A DNA stretch of 64,000 bases from Mycobacterium szulgai (GTDB lineage: Bacteria > Actinomycetota > Actinomycetes > Mycobacteriales > Mycobacteriaceae): the NCBI RefSeq assembly GCF_002116635.1, contig NZ_LQPW01000031.1, positions 1-64,000 of the forward strand, read 5' to 3'. A model generated the notes under the pieces. That model was not told the origin of the DNA. It did not search any database and saw only the letters and a list, made by a program, of their open reading frames with translations. The position numbers were made by a program, and so were the translations under genes. Below are positions 55,715 through 64,000 of this stretch, in pieces (position 1 is the first letter of the stretch; each line of letters opens with the position of its first letter).

Positions 55715-56764
55715 TCAGATATTCGCGAAACAGGGGTTCTGGCCGCCGGTGGGGATCGTCGCGTTGCGGGTGGAGAAATGGCTCACCACACCGGTTGACG
55801 TGACTTGCACGGTGTCAGCATGAATACCCAACGGATAGTTCTTGGTCAGGTTGCCCATGTATTCGTTGAGGGTGGACTGCACGGTTTCTTTCGGCAGTGA
55901 GAAGCCGAGCGTGTTGAAGCTGACGATCTGCAGGTCGATGCCGTTACCGGAGATCACCGGCTTGGCCACGATGTCGTTGAGCATCCCCTTTAATTCGATC
56001 GTGCCGTCGCTGGGGTGAGTGGTCACGCTGCTGGTAACGAATTCACCCAGGATCGGTATCGCGTTCTGCACCGACTGCTTGATGCCGTCCGCCGACCAGG
56101 TGATGGTGGCATCCAGCGCGCCGAGCGTGCCCGCGGAAGTGGGAGTCTCTTTGAGCTGCACGTTCTGGATGGAGATTTGCAGCTTCATGCCCTTGGCGTC
56201 GCGTACCTGATTGCCTGCCGTCTCCACCGAGATGTTGGTGAAGTGGCGGGTCGCAAGCTGCCACAGCAGCAGCGGCGCCACCCCGAACGAAGCGGTGGCC
56301 TGGTCCTTGACCTCGCAGGCAACGGCCGCCGCGACCTTGCTGTTGGCTTGGTTGCGGGCGTAGAGCTCGGCGCCGATCAATCCGGCGAGCACGAGCGCAA
56401 ACACGATGATGAGGACCAGGAAGATGGACAGCGGGTCGCGCCGCCGGCGCCGTTTTTTCTTCGCCTCCTCCGGCTCTTCCTGCGGCGTGGCCAGCGATGT
56501 CGTACGGTCAGCGGGCGGGCTGGGCGGCGGCGCCGCGGCGGCCCGGTGGGCGTCGGCGTTGGCGGCGGTCAGGGGCTGGGTCTCTTGTGGCACCTGGCTG
56601 GCCATCGTGGGATCTTGACCAGGGGCGGGGCCAGCTGACGGCTGATTCTGATGCAGTCGGCCGCCGGGGGCTTCGCCGGGTGCGGGGGGCCGGCCGAGAG
56701 GCCCTTGATTGCCAGGACGCCCCCATGTCGACGGATCGTTCGGTGGTCCTTGCGGATTCGTCAC
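55715..56764 (-). CDS. LmeA-like DUF2993 membrane protein (Rv0479c-type)
   Basis: 349 residues. Residues 1-105 are Pro/Gln/Ala-rich, cytoplasmic and end in a basic KKKRRRRRD cluster; a membrane helix follows at 110-132 (SIFLVLIIVFALVLAGLIGAEL). The outside part (about 200 residues) has the DUF2993 pattern KMQISIQNVQLKETPTSAGT-like repeats with LGALDATITW. LmeA proteins bind lipids and support mannan/lipid transport or envelope maintenance; that role is inferred. It overlaps the nitrilase stop as GTGA. Confidence 0.85.
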   Translation of the reverse strand: MTNPQGPPNDPSTWGRPGNQGPLGRPPAPGEAPGGRLHQNQPSAGPAPGQDPTMASQVPQETQPLTAANADAHRAAAAPPPSPPADRTTSLATPQEEPEEAKKKRRRRRDPLSIFLVLIIVFALVLAGLIGAELYARNQANSKVAAAVACEVKDQATASFGVAPLLLWQLATRHFTNISVETAGNQVRDAKGMKLQISIQNVQLKETPTSAGTLGALDATITWSADGIKQSVQNAIPILGEFVTSSVTTHPSDGTIELKGMLNDIVAKPVISGNGIDLQIVSFNTLGFSLPKETVQSTLNEYMGNLTKNYPLGIHADTVQVTSTGVVSHFSTRNATIPTGGQNPCFANI

Positions 56765-57591
56765 TCTCGCGATTCTGCCCTATCAACCTGAGCAAAGTTT
56801 GTGTGGTTCCGCAGCACCGCGATGTTGTCACGAGCCGTGGAGACGTTGTTCACGTCGATGTCGGCGACCAGAAGTTGCGGCTCGGCGCCGGCCGATGTGA
56901 TGACCTCTCCCAATGGCGAAGCGACCAGGCTGCCGCCCACTCCGGTAGGCGCTCCTGCGCTGGAGAACGCGCCGCCGGGGTCTGCCTGACCAGCCGCGGC
57001 GATATAGCTCATCGAGTCCAGCGCCCTGGCCCGGGCCAGCAGTGTCCATTGCTCGAGTTTGCCGGGACCGGAGCCCCAGGACGCGCAGACCACGATCAGC
57101 TGGGCGCCGCGGCGGGCCAGCTCGGTGTAGAGCGCCGGAAATCGGATGTCGTAGCAAACGGTGAGCCCAACGGCGACGCCGTCGACGGAGATCACCACCG
57201 GGTCATGACCCGCTGCGACCGTGCGCGACTCTCTGAAGCCGAACGCGTCGTACAGATGAATCTTGTGGTAGTGGGCGTCGGGCTGGTTGGGAGTGCCCGG
57301 CCCGACGGCGACCAGCGTGTTCGTCACCCGTCCGTCGCCCGCGGGGGTGAACATGCCGGCGATCACGGTGATCGCGGTGTCGGTGGCGATCCGGCGGACA
57401 CCATCGGCCCAGGGGCCGTCGACGGGCTCGGCGATCGGTTCCAGGGGGACGCCGAACCGGCACATGGTCGCCTCCGGGAAGACCACCAGCTTCGCCCCCG
57501 CGGCAGCGGCCCGTTCGGCGTATTCGCGCACCTGCAGCAGATTCGCGGCCGGGTCGGTACCGCTGAGAATCTGTGCCAACGCGATGCGCAT
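56761..57591 (-). CDS. Carbon-nitrogen hydrolase (nitrilase superfamily, Rv0480c-type)
   Basis: 276 residues from ATG 57591 (MRIALAQILSGTDPAANLLQ). The Glu-Lys-Cys triad is seen as VVFPEATMCRF (Glu near residue 41), HYHKIHLYDAFG (Lys near 109) and VGLTVCYDIRFP (Cys near 146). Such enzymes cleave amides; in actinobacteria some act on omega-amides such as deaminated glutathione. The longer frame to 57801 runs antisense into the next gene. Confidence 0.9.
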   Translation of the reverse strand: MRIALAQILSGTDPAANLLQVREYAERAAAAGAKLVVFPEATMCRFGVPLEPIAEPVDGPWADGVRRIATDTAITVIAGMFTPAGDGRVTNTLVAVGPGTPNQPDAHYHKIHLYDAFGFRESRTVAAGHDPVVISVDGVAVGLTVCYDIRFPALYTELARRGAQLIVVCASWGSGPGKLEQWTLLARARALDSMSYIAAAGQADPGGAFSSAGAPTGVGGSLVASPLGEVITSAGAEPQLLVADIDVNNVSTARDNIAVLRNHTNFAQVDRAESRE

Positions 57592-57614
57592 GACCGCCAG
57601 CCTAGAAGCAACGC

Positions 57615-58139
57615 TCAGACGTTGTCGGCGATCCACAGCGTGGTGAAGCGCTGTTCTATGGCCACCAACTCGCGCAATTGGGTGCCGATCAGCCGCTCCA
57701 GCTTGCCGCCGATGATGGGGATCCGGACCTGGATGGTGAGCTGCGCCGACATCCGGGAGCCGCCGGATTCCTCCTTCGGCGAAAGCACGCCGGTGCCCCA
57801 CAGGTTCACCGGCGCACCGACTATCGATCCGGCAATGGACACCGTCGCAATGCCGTCGTTAATCGGCGTCCAGATCTCCTCGCGCCGCACGGACAGATCG
57901 CCCCGATGCAATTGGGTGACCAGGGCGGGCAGGTTGTGGCTGCACACCGTCTGCACGGTGATCACCTCGATGCTGCCGTCGGCTCCGGACGCGCCACCCA
58001 GCCGCATCGACTCAATGGTGGCGATGTCCACCGGGGTTTCGGCCAGCCTGGCCGTCCAGTAATCCGCTTCGTAGAAAGCCCGATGAACGTCTTCGACGCT
58101 GCCTTCGTAATCGGCCGACATGTCGAATGAACGCGGCAT
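57615..58139 (-). CDS. DUF2505 protein (Rv0481c-type)
   Basis: 174 residues, or 168 from the ATG at 58121. The START/SRPBCC-like DUF2505 fold: MSADYEGSVEDVHRAFYEADYW at the N-terminus, and a final helix LERLIGTQLRELVAIEQRFTTLWI. Likely a small lipid- or ligand-binding protein. It is divergent from murB, only 5 bases apart if both long starts are used, more if the shorter ones are. Confidence 0.85.
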   Translation of the reverse strand: MPRSFDMSADYEGSVEDVHRAFYEADYWTARLAETPVDIATIESMRLGGASGADGSIEVITVQTVCSHNLPALVTQLHRGDLSVRREEIWTPINDGIATVSIAGSIVGAPVNLWGTGVLSPKEESGGSRMSAQLTIQVRIPIIGGKLERLIGTQLRELVAIEQRFTTLWIADNV

Positions 58140-58144
58140 AGCTG

Positions 58145-59254
58145 GTGAGGCTACCGTTACGGGCCGTGGTCGGTTCGTACTTTGCCGGTGCTCGCGTCAG
58201 CGAGTCGGTGCCGCTGGCCCCGTTGACCACGTTGCGGGTCGGACCGGTGGCGCGGCGCGTAATTACCTGCGACAGCACCGATCAGGCGATCGCCGTGTTG
58301 CGGGAGCTGGACGAGCGGGCCCGCGGCGGGGACCAAGGTCCGGTGTTGGTGTTTGCTGGCGGGTCCAATCTGGTGATCGGTGACGCCGTTGGTGAGCTGA
58401 CCGTGGTGCGGCTGGCCAACAACGCGATCACCTTCGACGGCCACCTGGTCCGCGCGGAGGCCGGCGCGGTGTGGGACGACGTGGTCGTCAGATCCATCGA
58501 GCGCCGCCTGGGCGGGCTGGAATGCCTGTCCGGGATCCCGGGCTCGGCCGGGGCCACGCCGGTGCAGAACGTGGGAGCCTATGGCGCCGAAGTGTCCGAC
58601 ACCATCACCCGGGTGCGGCTGTTGGATCGCGCCAGCGGGTCGGTGCGCTGGGTGCCCGCGGCCGAGTTGCGCTTCGGCTATCGCACCAGCGTGCTGAAGA
58701 ACGCTGACGGCCTCCACACGCCCGCTGTGGTCCTGGAAGTGGAGTTCGCGCTGGATCCGTCCGGACGCAGTGCGCCGTTGCGCTACGGGGAGCTGACGGC
58801 TGCGCTGGGGGCCACTGCGGACGACCGCGCCGACCCGAAGGCCGTGCGACAGGCGGTGCTGACGCTGCGCGGCCGCAAGGGCATGGTGCTCGACGCGACC
58901 GACCACGACACCTGGAGCGTGGGTTCGTTCTTCACCAACCCGGTGGTCGCGCCGGAGGTCTACGAGAGGCTGGCAAGTCGCATGGACGGGCCGGTGCCGA
59001 ACTATCCGGCGCCGGGCGGGATCAAGCTGGCCGCCGGCTGGCTGGTCGAGCGGGCCGGTTTCGGTAAGGGGTATCCAGACGACCAGAACGCGCCCTGCCG
59101 ACTGTCTACAAAACACGCGCTGGCCTTGACGAATCGCGGCGGTGCCACCGCTGATGACGTGATGCGGTTGGCGCGCACTGTTAGAGATGGGGTTTGTGAT
59201 GTGTTTGGTATCACACTGCAACCCGAACCTGTCCTGGTCGGGTGTGTGTTGTAG
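58145..59254 (+). CDS. murB: UDP-N-acetylenolpyruvoylglucosamine reductase MurB
   Basis: 369 residues from GTG 58145; GTG 58163 is an alternative. FAD/NADPH enzyme that completes UDP-MurNAc. FAD pocket [18 protein letters not shown] near residue 67, [26 protein letters not shown] near 121-146, the catalytic Ser in [14 protein letters not shown] near 255, and the type I layout without the extra insertion. The gene is divergent from the DUF2505 gene. Confidence 0.95.
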   Translation: MRLPLRAVVGSYFAGARVSESVPLAPLTTLRVGPVARRVITCDSTDQAIAVLRELDERARGGDQGPVLVFAGGSNLVIGDAVGELTVVRLANNAITFDGHLVRAEAGAVWDDVVVRSIERRLGGLECLSGIPGSAGATPVQNVGAYGAEVSDTITRVRLLDRASGSVRWVPAAELRFGYRTSVLKNADGLHTPAVVLEVEFALDPSGRSAPLRYGELTAALGATADDRADPKAVRQAVLTLRGRKGMVLDATDHDTWSVGSFFTNPVVAPEVYERLASRMDGPVPNYPAPGGIKLAAGWLVERAGFGKGYPDDQNAPCRLSTKHALALTNRGGATADDVMRLARTVRDGVCDVFGITLQPEPVLVGCVL

Positions 59255-59308
59255 CTGCTAGTTTCGTGCTCTAGAAACGTAGAAGGACCTCCGCCGCGCC
59301 GCTTTGCG

Positions 59309-60664
59309 GTGGGGGAGTGGGTGTTTCGCCGGGTATCTTTGACTCTCGTGAGCACCTCCAGCACCCCCAAAAGCCAGGGGCCGATCAATCGGCGCCTGGC
59401 GTTGACGGCCCTCGGGGTCGGGGTGTTGGCGCCCAACGTTTTGGCCGCTTGCGCCGGCAAAGTCATGAAGCAGGCCGAGAAGAGACCGCCACCGGCGGCA
59501 CGCTTGACTTATCGGCCGAACAACGCCGCCGAAGACGTGGTGCCGATTTCGCCGATCAGCGTCGAGGTGGCCGACGGCTGGTTCCAGCGGGTCGCGCTGA
59601 CCAATACGTCCGGCAAGGTGGTGGCCGGCAACTACAGCCAGGACCGAACCGTCTACACGATCACCGAGCCGCTGGGCTACGACTCGACGTACAGCTGGAG
59701 CGGTTCTGCGGTCGGCCACGACGGGAAGGCCATTCCCCTCGCGGGCAAGTTCACCACAGTGACTCCCCGGAAGAAGATCGACGGCGGATTCCAGCTGTCC
59801 GACGGCCAGACGGTCGGAATCGCTGCGCCGATCATCATCCAGTTCGATGCCCCGATCAGTGACAAAGCCGCCGTCGAGCGGGCGCTGACCGTGACCACCA
59901 ACCCGCCCGTCGAGGGCAGCTGGGCCTGGCTGCCGGACGAGGCTGCGGGCGCCCGTATCCACTACCGTCCCCGCGAGTACTACCCGGCGGGTACCACCGT
60001 GGCGGTCGACGCCAAGTTGTACGGGCTGCCCTTCGGCGACGGTGCGTACGGCCTACAAGACATGTCGTTGAACATCCAGATCGGCCGGCGCCAGGTGGTC
60101 AAGGCCGAGGTCTCGTCGCACCGCATCCAGGTCGTCACCGACGCCGGGGTCATCATGGACTTTCCCTGCAGCTACGGCGAGGCCGACAAGGCGCGCAACG
60201 TCACCCGAAACGGTATCCACGTCGTCACCGAGAAATACGCCGACTTCTACATGTCCAACCCGGCCGCGGGGTACAGCAACGTGCACGAACGGTGGGCGGT
60301 GCGCATCTCCAACAACGGCGAGTTCATCCACGCGAACCCGATGAGTGCCGGTGCGCAGGGGAACTCCAACGTCACCAACGGCTGCATCAATCTGTCGACG
60401 GAAAATGCGGCGGAGTACTTCCCGACCGCGATGTACGGTGACCCGGTCGAGGTGACCGGCAGCTCGATCCAGCTGTCCTACTCCGACGGCGACATCTGGG
60501 ACTGGGCCGTGGACTGGGATACCTGGGTGTCGATGTCGGCGCTGCCACGCCCGACCGGCCGGACGCCGGGAACTCAGATTCCTATCACCGCGCCCGCCAC
60601 ACCGTCGACGGCTCCTACCTTGTCCGGTACGCCCACGACGGCACCGGCTACGCCAGGTGGTTAG
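59309..60664 (+). CDS. lprQ: L,D-transpeptidase lipoprotein LprQ (Ldt5-type)
   Basis: 451 residues from GTG 59309 (GTG 59348 is an alternative). It has an N-terminal signal with [21 protein letters not shown], where the Cys after LAA is the lipidation site and the Arg pair could allow Tat export. Residues 70-270 form Ig-like domains, then the YkuD catalytic domain with [46 protein letters not shown] (catalytic Cys in the TNGCIN motif). Makes 3-3 cross-links in peptidoglycan. The C-terminal tail is Thr/Pro-rich. Ends 17 bases into the convergent SDR gene. Confidence 0.92.
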   Translation: MGEWVFRRVSLTLVSTSSTPKSQGPINRRLALTALGVGVLAPNVLAACAGKVMKQAEKRPPPAARLTYRPNNAAEDVVPISPISVEVADGWFQRVALTNTSGKVVAGNYSQDRTVYTITEPLGYDSTYSWSGSAVGHDGKAIPLAGKFTTVTPRKKIDGGFQLSDGQTVGIAAPIIIQFDAPISDKAAVERALTVTTNPPVEGSWAWLPDEAAGARIHYRPREYYPAGTTVAVDAKLYGLPFGDGAYGLQDMSLNIQIGRRQVVKAEVSSHRIQVVTDAGVIMDFPCSYGEADKARNVTRNGIHVVTEKYADFYMSNPAAGYSNVHERWAVRISNNGEFIHANPMSAGAQGNSNVTNGCINLSTENAAEYFPTAMYGDPVEVTGSSIQLSYSDGDIWDWAVDWDTWVSMSALPRPTGRTPGTQIPITAPATPSTAPTLSGTPTTAPATPGG

Positions 60665-61400
60665 CCCTACGGGTAGCTGAGGCCTGGTCACGCGGCCGGA
60701 TGATGATTTGATCCAGGTTGACGTGCGAAGGCCGGGAGGCCACGAACCCGATCACTTCCGCGACGTCTGCGGCAACCAGCGGCGTCATGCCGGCGTAGAC
60801 GGCATCGGCGCGTTGCTGGTCCCCGTCGAAACGAACCAGTGAAAACTCGGTCTCGACGGCGCCCGGGGCGATTTCGGTGAGCCGGACCGGCTTGCCCAGC
60901 AATTCACCGCGCAGGGTGCGGTGCAGCGCGCCCTGGGCATGCTTGGCGGCCGTGTAGCCGGCGCCGCCGTCGTAGATCTCCAGCGCGGCGATCGAGGTGA
61001 TGGTGACCACCAGTCCGTCACCGGATGCGATCAGCTTGGGCAGCAGCGCGCGGGTCACCCGCAGGGTGCCCAGCACGTTGGTCTCCCACATCCAGCGCCA
61101 ATGCTCGAGATCGGCATCGGCGACCGATTCCAGTCCGCGTGCGCCGCCGGCGTTGTTCACCAGCACATCGACCCGGCCCAATGCGTCGGCCAGCGCGTCG
61201 ACCGCTGCGGCATCGGTGATGTCGGTCACAACCGCCGTGCCGCCGATCTCGTCGGCCAGTGCGCTGATCCGGTCCGCCCGGCGCGCTACGGCGACTACGT
61301 GAAACCCCTGGGCCGCAAGGGTTTTGGCGGTCGCCTCGCCGATTCCGGAACTGGCGCCGGTGATTACCGCAACACGTTGGGACGCGTCGGCTGTCGTCAT
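60648..61400 (-). CDS. Short-chain dehydrogenase/reductase (Rv0484c-type)
   Basis: 250 residues. NAD(P) motif [20 protein letters not shown] near residue 10, NNAGGARG near 87, catalytic Ser then Tyr-x3-Lys in [19 protein letters not shown] near 150-156. The class is the classical SDR; the substrate is unknown. It overlaps the end of lprQ by 17 bases. Confidence 0.9.
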   Translation of the reverse strand: MTTADASQRVAVITGASSGIGEATAKTLAAQGFHVVAVARRADRISALADEIGGTAVVTDITDAAAVDALADALGRVDVLVNNAGGARGLESVADADLEHWRWMWETNVLGTLRVTRALLPKLIASGDGLVVTITSIAALEIYDGGAGYTAAKHAQGALHRTLRGELLGKPVRLTEIAPGAVETEFSLVRFDGDQQRADAVYAGMTPLVAADVAEVIGFVASRPSHVNLDQIIIRPRDQASATRRANHLA

Positions 61401-61583
61401 CGGACCAACTCTAATAAACGTGCTAAATTTTGCGTGTGCACCTCAGCGCCTTGTTCAACACGACCACCGCGTGTCTTTTCGCGGCGGGTGCGTGTTGTTG
61501 CCGCGCACTTTGCCGCGCCTGACCCCGAAACGTCAGCAGGTGTGGCCAAGGACCGGCCAATGAACTAGGACATAAGGACACCC

Positions 61584-62900
61584 GTGCACTCACCTACTCT
61601 CACCCCTCATTCCCCTAACCGGCCTCCTAGTCGGCGGGGTCAGCAACCGCGGTCACACCGTCAGGTCTTGCCTCCTTCGTTGCATCTGTCGGATTCCGCG
61701 GCGGCGGCGGTTTTCCGCGCCGTGCGGCTGCGCGGGCCGGTCGGCCGCGACGTCATCGCCAAGGTCACGTCGCTGAGCATCGCGACGGTGAACCGCCAAG
61801 TGATCGCGCTGCTGGAGGCGGGTCTGCTGCGGGAGCGCGCTGACTTGGCGGTCTCCGGTGCCATCGGGCGCCCCCGCGTTCCGGTGGAGGTCAACCACGA
61901 ACCGTTTGTGACGCTGGGCATCCACATCGGTGCGCGGACGACGAGCATCGTGGCGACCGACTTGTTCGGCCGCACGCTCGACACGGTCGAAACGCCCACG
62001 CCGCTCAATGCCGCGGGGTCGGCCCTGACGTCGCTGGCCGACAGCGCCGGCCGGTACCTGCGGCGCTGGCATCGGCGCCGCCCATTATGGGTCGGCGTGT
62101 CGATCGGTGGCGTGGTCGACGGCACCACCGGACATGTCGACCATCCACGGCTGGGCTGGCGACAGGCGCCGGTGGGGCCCGTGCTGGCCGACGTGCTGGG
62201 CCTGCCGGTGTCGGTGGCATCCCACGTCGACGCCATGGCCGGGGCCGAATTGCTGCTCGGCATGCGGCGGTTCGCGCCCACGTCGCCGACCAGCCTGTAC
62301 GTCTACGCCCGCGAAACCGTGGGTTATGCGCTGGTGATCGGTGGCCGGGTGCACTGCCCGGCCAGCGGCCCGGGCACCATTGCCGCCCTGCCGGCCCAGT
62401 CGGAGCTGCTCGGGGGTTCCGGGCAGCTGGAATCCACGGTCAGCGACGAAGCGGTGCTGGCGGCTGCCCGCCGGCTGCGGATCCTGTCCGGGGCCGCTCA
62501 AGGCATCCGCACCGGCGGCTCGACCACCGCGATCACCGACCTGTTGCGCGTGGCGCGATCGGGTAACCAGCAGGCCAGGGAGCTGCTGGCCGAGCGGGCC
62601 CGGGTGCTCGGGGAGGCGGTGGCTCTGCTGCGCGACCTGCTCAATCCCGACGAACTGGTGGTCGGCGGGCAGGCGTTCACCGAGTATCCGGAAGGGATGG
62701 AGCGGGTTGAGGCGGCTTTCGCCGCGCGCTCGGTGCTGCCGTCGCGCGATATCCGCGTCACCGTGTTCGGCAACCGAGTGCAGGAAGCCGGTGCGGGTCT
62801 GGTGTCGCTGGCCGGGCTCTACGCCGATCCGTTGGGCGCCATGCGCCGTTCAGGTGCGCTGGAGACCCGGCTACCCGATACCGAGGCTGTCGCCGAGTAG
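61584..62900 (+). CDS. ROK-family transcriptional regulator (Rv0485-type)
   Basis: 438 residues from GTG 61584. N-terminal HTH region (residues about 45-75: GRDVIAKVTSLSIATVNRQVIALLEAGLLRE, read as RDVIAKVTSLSIATVNRQV), then a ROK/sugar-kinase-like fold with SIGGVVDGTTGHVDHPRLGW near 175. The metal-binding ROK Cys cluster is not evident, so it is a regulator rather than a kinase. M. tuberculosis Rv0485 affects the PE13-PPE18 operon; a similar role is inferred. It precedes mshA in the same direction by 37 bases. Confidence 0.88.
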   Translation: MHSPTLTPHSPNRPPSRRGQQPRSHRQVLPPSLHLSDSAAAAVFRAVRLRGPVGRDVIAKVTSLSIATVNRQVIALLEAGLLRERADLAVSGAIGRPRVPVEVNHEPFVTLGIHIGARTTSIVATDLFGRTLDTVETPTPLNAAGSALTSLADSAGRYLRRWHRRRPLWVGVSIGGVVDGTTGHVDHPRLGWRQAPVGPVLADVLGLPVSVASHVDAMAGAELLLGMRRFAPTSPTSLYVYARETVGYALVIGGRVHCPASGPGTIAALPAQSELLGGSGQLESTVSDEAVLAAARRLRILSGAAQGIRTGGSTTAITDLLRVARSGNQQARELLAERARVLGEAVALLRDLLNPDELVVGGQAFTEYPEGMERVEAAFAARSVLPSRDIRVTVFGNRVQEAGAGLVSLAGLYADPLGAMRRSGALETRLPDTEAVAE

Positions 62901-62937
62901 CGGTGGGCGGGTCGCTGGTGTCCTGTAAACATGGAGT

Positions 62938-64000
62938 GTGCGGCACGATGACTTGTCAGTAGACGGCCCGCGCCGCATTGCCCTGTTAGCGGTGCACACC
63001 TCCCCACTGGCCCAGCCCGGCACCGGCGATGCCGGCGGCATGAACGTCTACGTGCTGCAGAGCGCGCTGCACCTGGCTCGCCGGGACATCGAGGTGGAGA
63101 TTTTCACCCGCGCCACCGCGTCGGCGGATCCACCGATCGTGCGGGTAGCGCCCGGCGTGCTGGTGCGCAATGTGGTAGCCGGGCCGTTTGAGGGCCTCGA
63201 CAAAAACGACTTACCCACCCAGCTGTGCGCCTTCGCGGCCGGGGTGCTGCGCGCCGAAGCTTCCCACGAGCCGGGCTACTACGACATCGTGCACTCGCAC
63301 TACTGGCTGTCAGGTCAGATCGGGTGGCTGGCCCGCGACCGCTGGGCGGTGCCACTGGTGCACACCGCGCACACGCTGGCCGCGGTGAAGAACGCGGCGC
63401 TGGCCGCCGGCGACACTCCAGAACCTCCGCTGCGCACCGTCGGCGAACAGCAGGTCGTCGACGAGGCGGATCGGCTCATCGTCAACACCGAAGATGAAGC
63501 CCGGCAATTGGTTTCGATTCACCACGCCGATCCGGCGCGGATCGACGTGGTGCACCCCGGGGTCGATCTCGAGGTATTCCGTCCGGGAGACCGGCGGGTA
63601 GCCCGGGCGACGCTGGGGCTGGCGCCCGACGAGCCGGTGGTGGCGTTCGTCGGACGCATCCAGCCGCTTAAGGCGCCCGACATCGTGCTGCGCGCCGCCG
63701 CGAAATTGCCGGGTGTGCGCGTCGTCGTCGCCGGCGGGCCGTCCGGTAGCGGAATGGCCGCACCCGACGGCCTGATGCGGCTTGCCGACGAACTCGGTAT
63801 CGCCGCGCGGGTGACGTTCCTGCCGCCGCAGTCCCGCACCAACCTCGCCACGTTGTTCCAGGCTGCCGATTTGGTTGCGGTGCCGAGTTATTCGGAGTCG
63901 TTCGGCTTAGTCGCGGTCGAAGCGCAGGCGTGTGGCACACCGGTGGTGGCTGCCGCCGTGGGCGGGTTGCCGGTGGCGGTCCGCGACGGGATTACCGGCA
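62938..64000 (+). CDS. mshA: D-inositol-3-phosphate glycosyltransferase MshA, 5' part
   Basis: First 354 codons from GTG 62938; the gene leaves the window. GT-B fold glycosyltransferase that joins UDP-GlcNAc to inositol-phosphate, the first committed step of mycothiol synthesis. The N-terminal domain shows [19 protein letters not shown] near residue 24 and [15 protein letters not shown] near 115. The C-terminal domain shows [20 protein letters not shown] and the GT4 signature [20 protein letters not shown]. The truncated end lies in that last domain. Confidence 0.95.
   Translation, partial: MRHDDLSVDGPRRIALLAVHTSPLAQPGTGDAGGMNVYVLQSALHLARRDIEVEIFTRATASADPPIVRVAPGVLVRNVVAGPFEGLDKNDLPTQLCAFAAGVLRAEASHEPGYYDIVHSHYWLSGQIGWLARDRWAVPLVHTAHTLAAVKNAALAAGDTPEPPLRTVGEQQVVDEADRLIVNTEDEARQLVSIHHADPARIDVVHPGVDLEVFRPGDRRVARATLGLAPDEPVVAFVGRIQPLKAPDIVLRAAAKLPGVRVVVAGGPSGSGMAAPDGLMRLADELGIAARVTFLPPQSRTNLATLFQAADLVAVPSYSESFGLVAVEAQACGTPVVAAAVGGLPVAVRDGITG

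Overview
The window is chromosomal DNA of a slow-growing Mycobacterium that is not M. tuberculosis complex but follows the M. tuberculosis gene order closely. From memory, the backbone corresponds to the moeA2 - groEL2 - PPE10 - rskA/sigK - ufaA1 - mmpL4/mmpS4 - echA2 - lpdC - ramB - icl - fadB2 - pcaA - hbhA - deoC - murB - lprQ - mshA segment (about Rv0438c to Rv0486). High G+C, frequent GTG starts, 4-bp ATGA/GTGA overlaps, and PE_PGRS and PPE-MPTR genes fit this. The species was not identified; M. kansasii-, marinum- or gordonae-like lineages are the kind to compare.

Layout. 1-990: 5' part of a PE_PGRS gene running off the left edge, ending in a perfect foldback palindrome. 1257-2465: MFS transporter with a problematic start. 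2462-5891: a 7-deazaguanine (preQ0/preQ1) locus, queC-queE-queD reading left in one operon with moeA2 and a divergent queF-like gene. 5917-8317: a cupin gene, two CIRCE operators, groEL2 and its terminator. 8418-13928: split-barrel protein, PPE10-like gene, D-aminoacylase-type amidohydrolase, VOC protein, DinB-like protein and a membrane protein. 13938-19324: the SigK regulon block with a SigK-like promoter directly at its first start codon. 19377-27115: mmpS4-mmpL4 and a second mmpS-mmpL pair on either side of a TetR gene. 27121-30766: an accessory module of an Asp-nucleophile alpha/beta hydrolase, an acyl-CoA dehydrogenase homologue, a fluoroacetyl-CoA-thioesterase (FlK)-like protein and an EamA exporter, occupying the place where M. 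tuberculosis has PPE11. 31339-38714: Rv0455c-like protein, echA2, DedA, prolyl oligopeptidase, aldehyde dehydrogenase and three small genes. 38727-41952: inserted regulators (PucR, TetR) and an unknown protein. 42052-50133: central carbon and lipid genes (lpdC, ramB, acyl-ACP thioesterase, icl, fadB2, pcaA). 50444-64000: TetR, DUF445, XRE regulator, hbhA, deoC, LmeA-like, nitrilase, murB, L,D-transpeptidase, SDR, ROK regulator and the 5' part of mshA.

How parts work together. QueD, QueE and QueC would make preQ0 and the QueF-like protein may reduce it to preQ1. RamB next to icl and lpdC forms a carbon-source (acetate/fatty acid) control region. Two MmpS/MmpL pairs and the Rv0455c-like secreted protein point to siderophore or lipid export. 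The FlK-like cluster is the best candidate for an undescribed system: its thioesterase keeps the Thr/Glu/His catalytic positions of FlK but has altered gate residues, and it is translationally coupled to an exporter. All homology statements come from reading the sequences and from memory; no database search was run.
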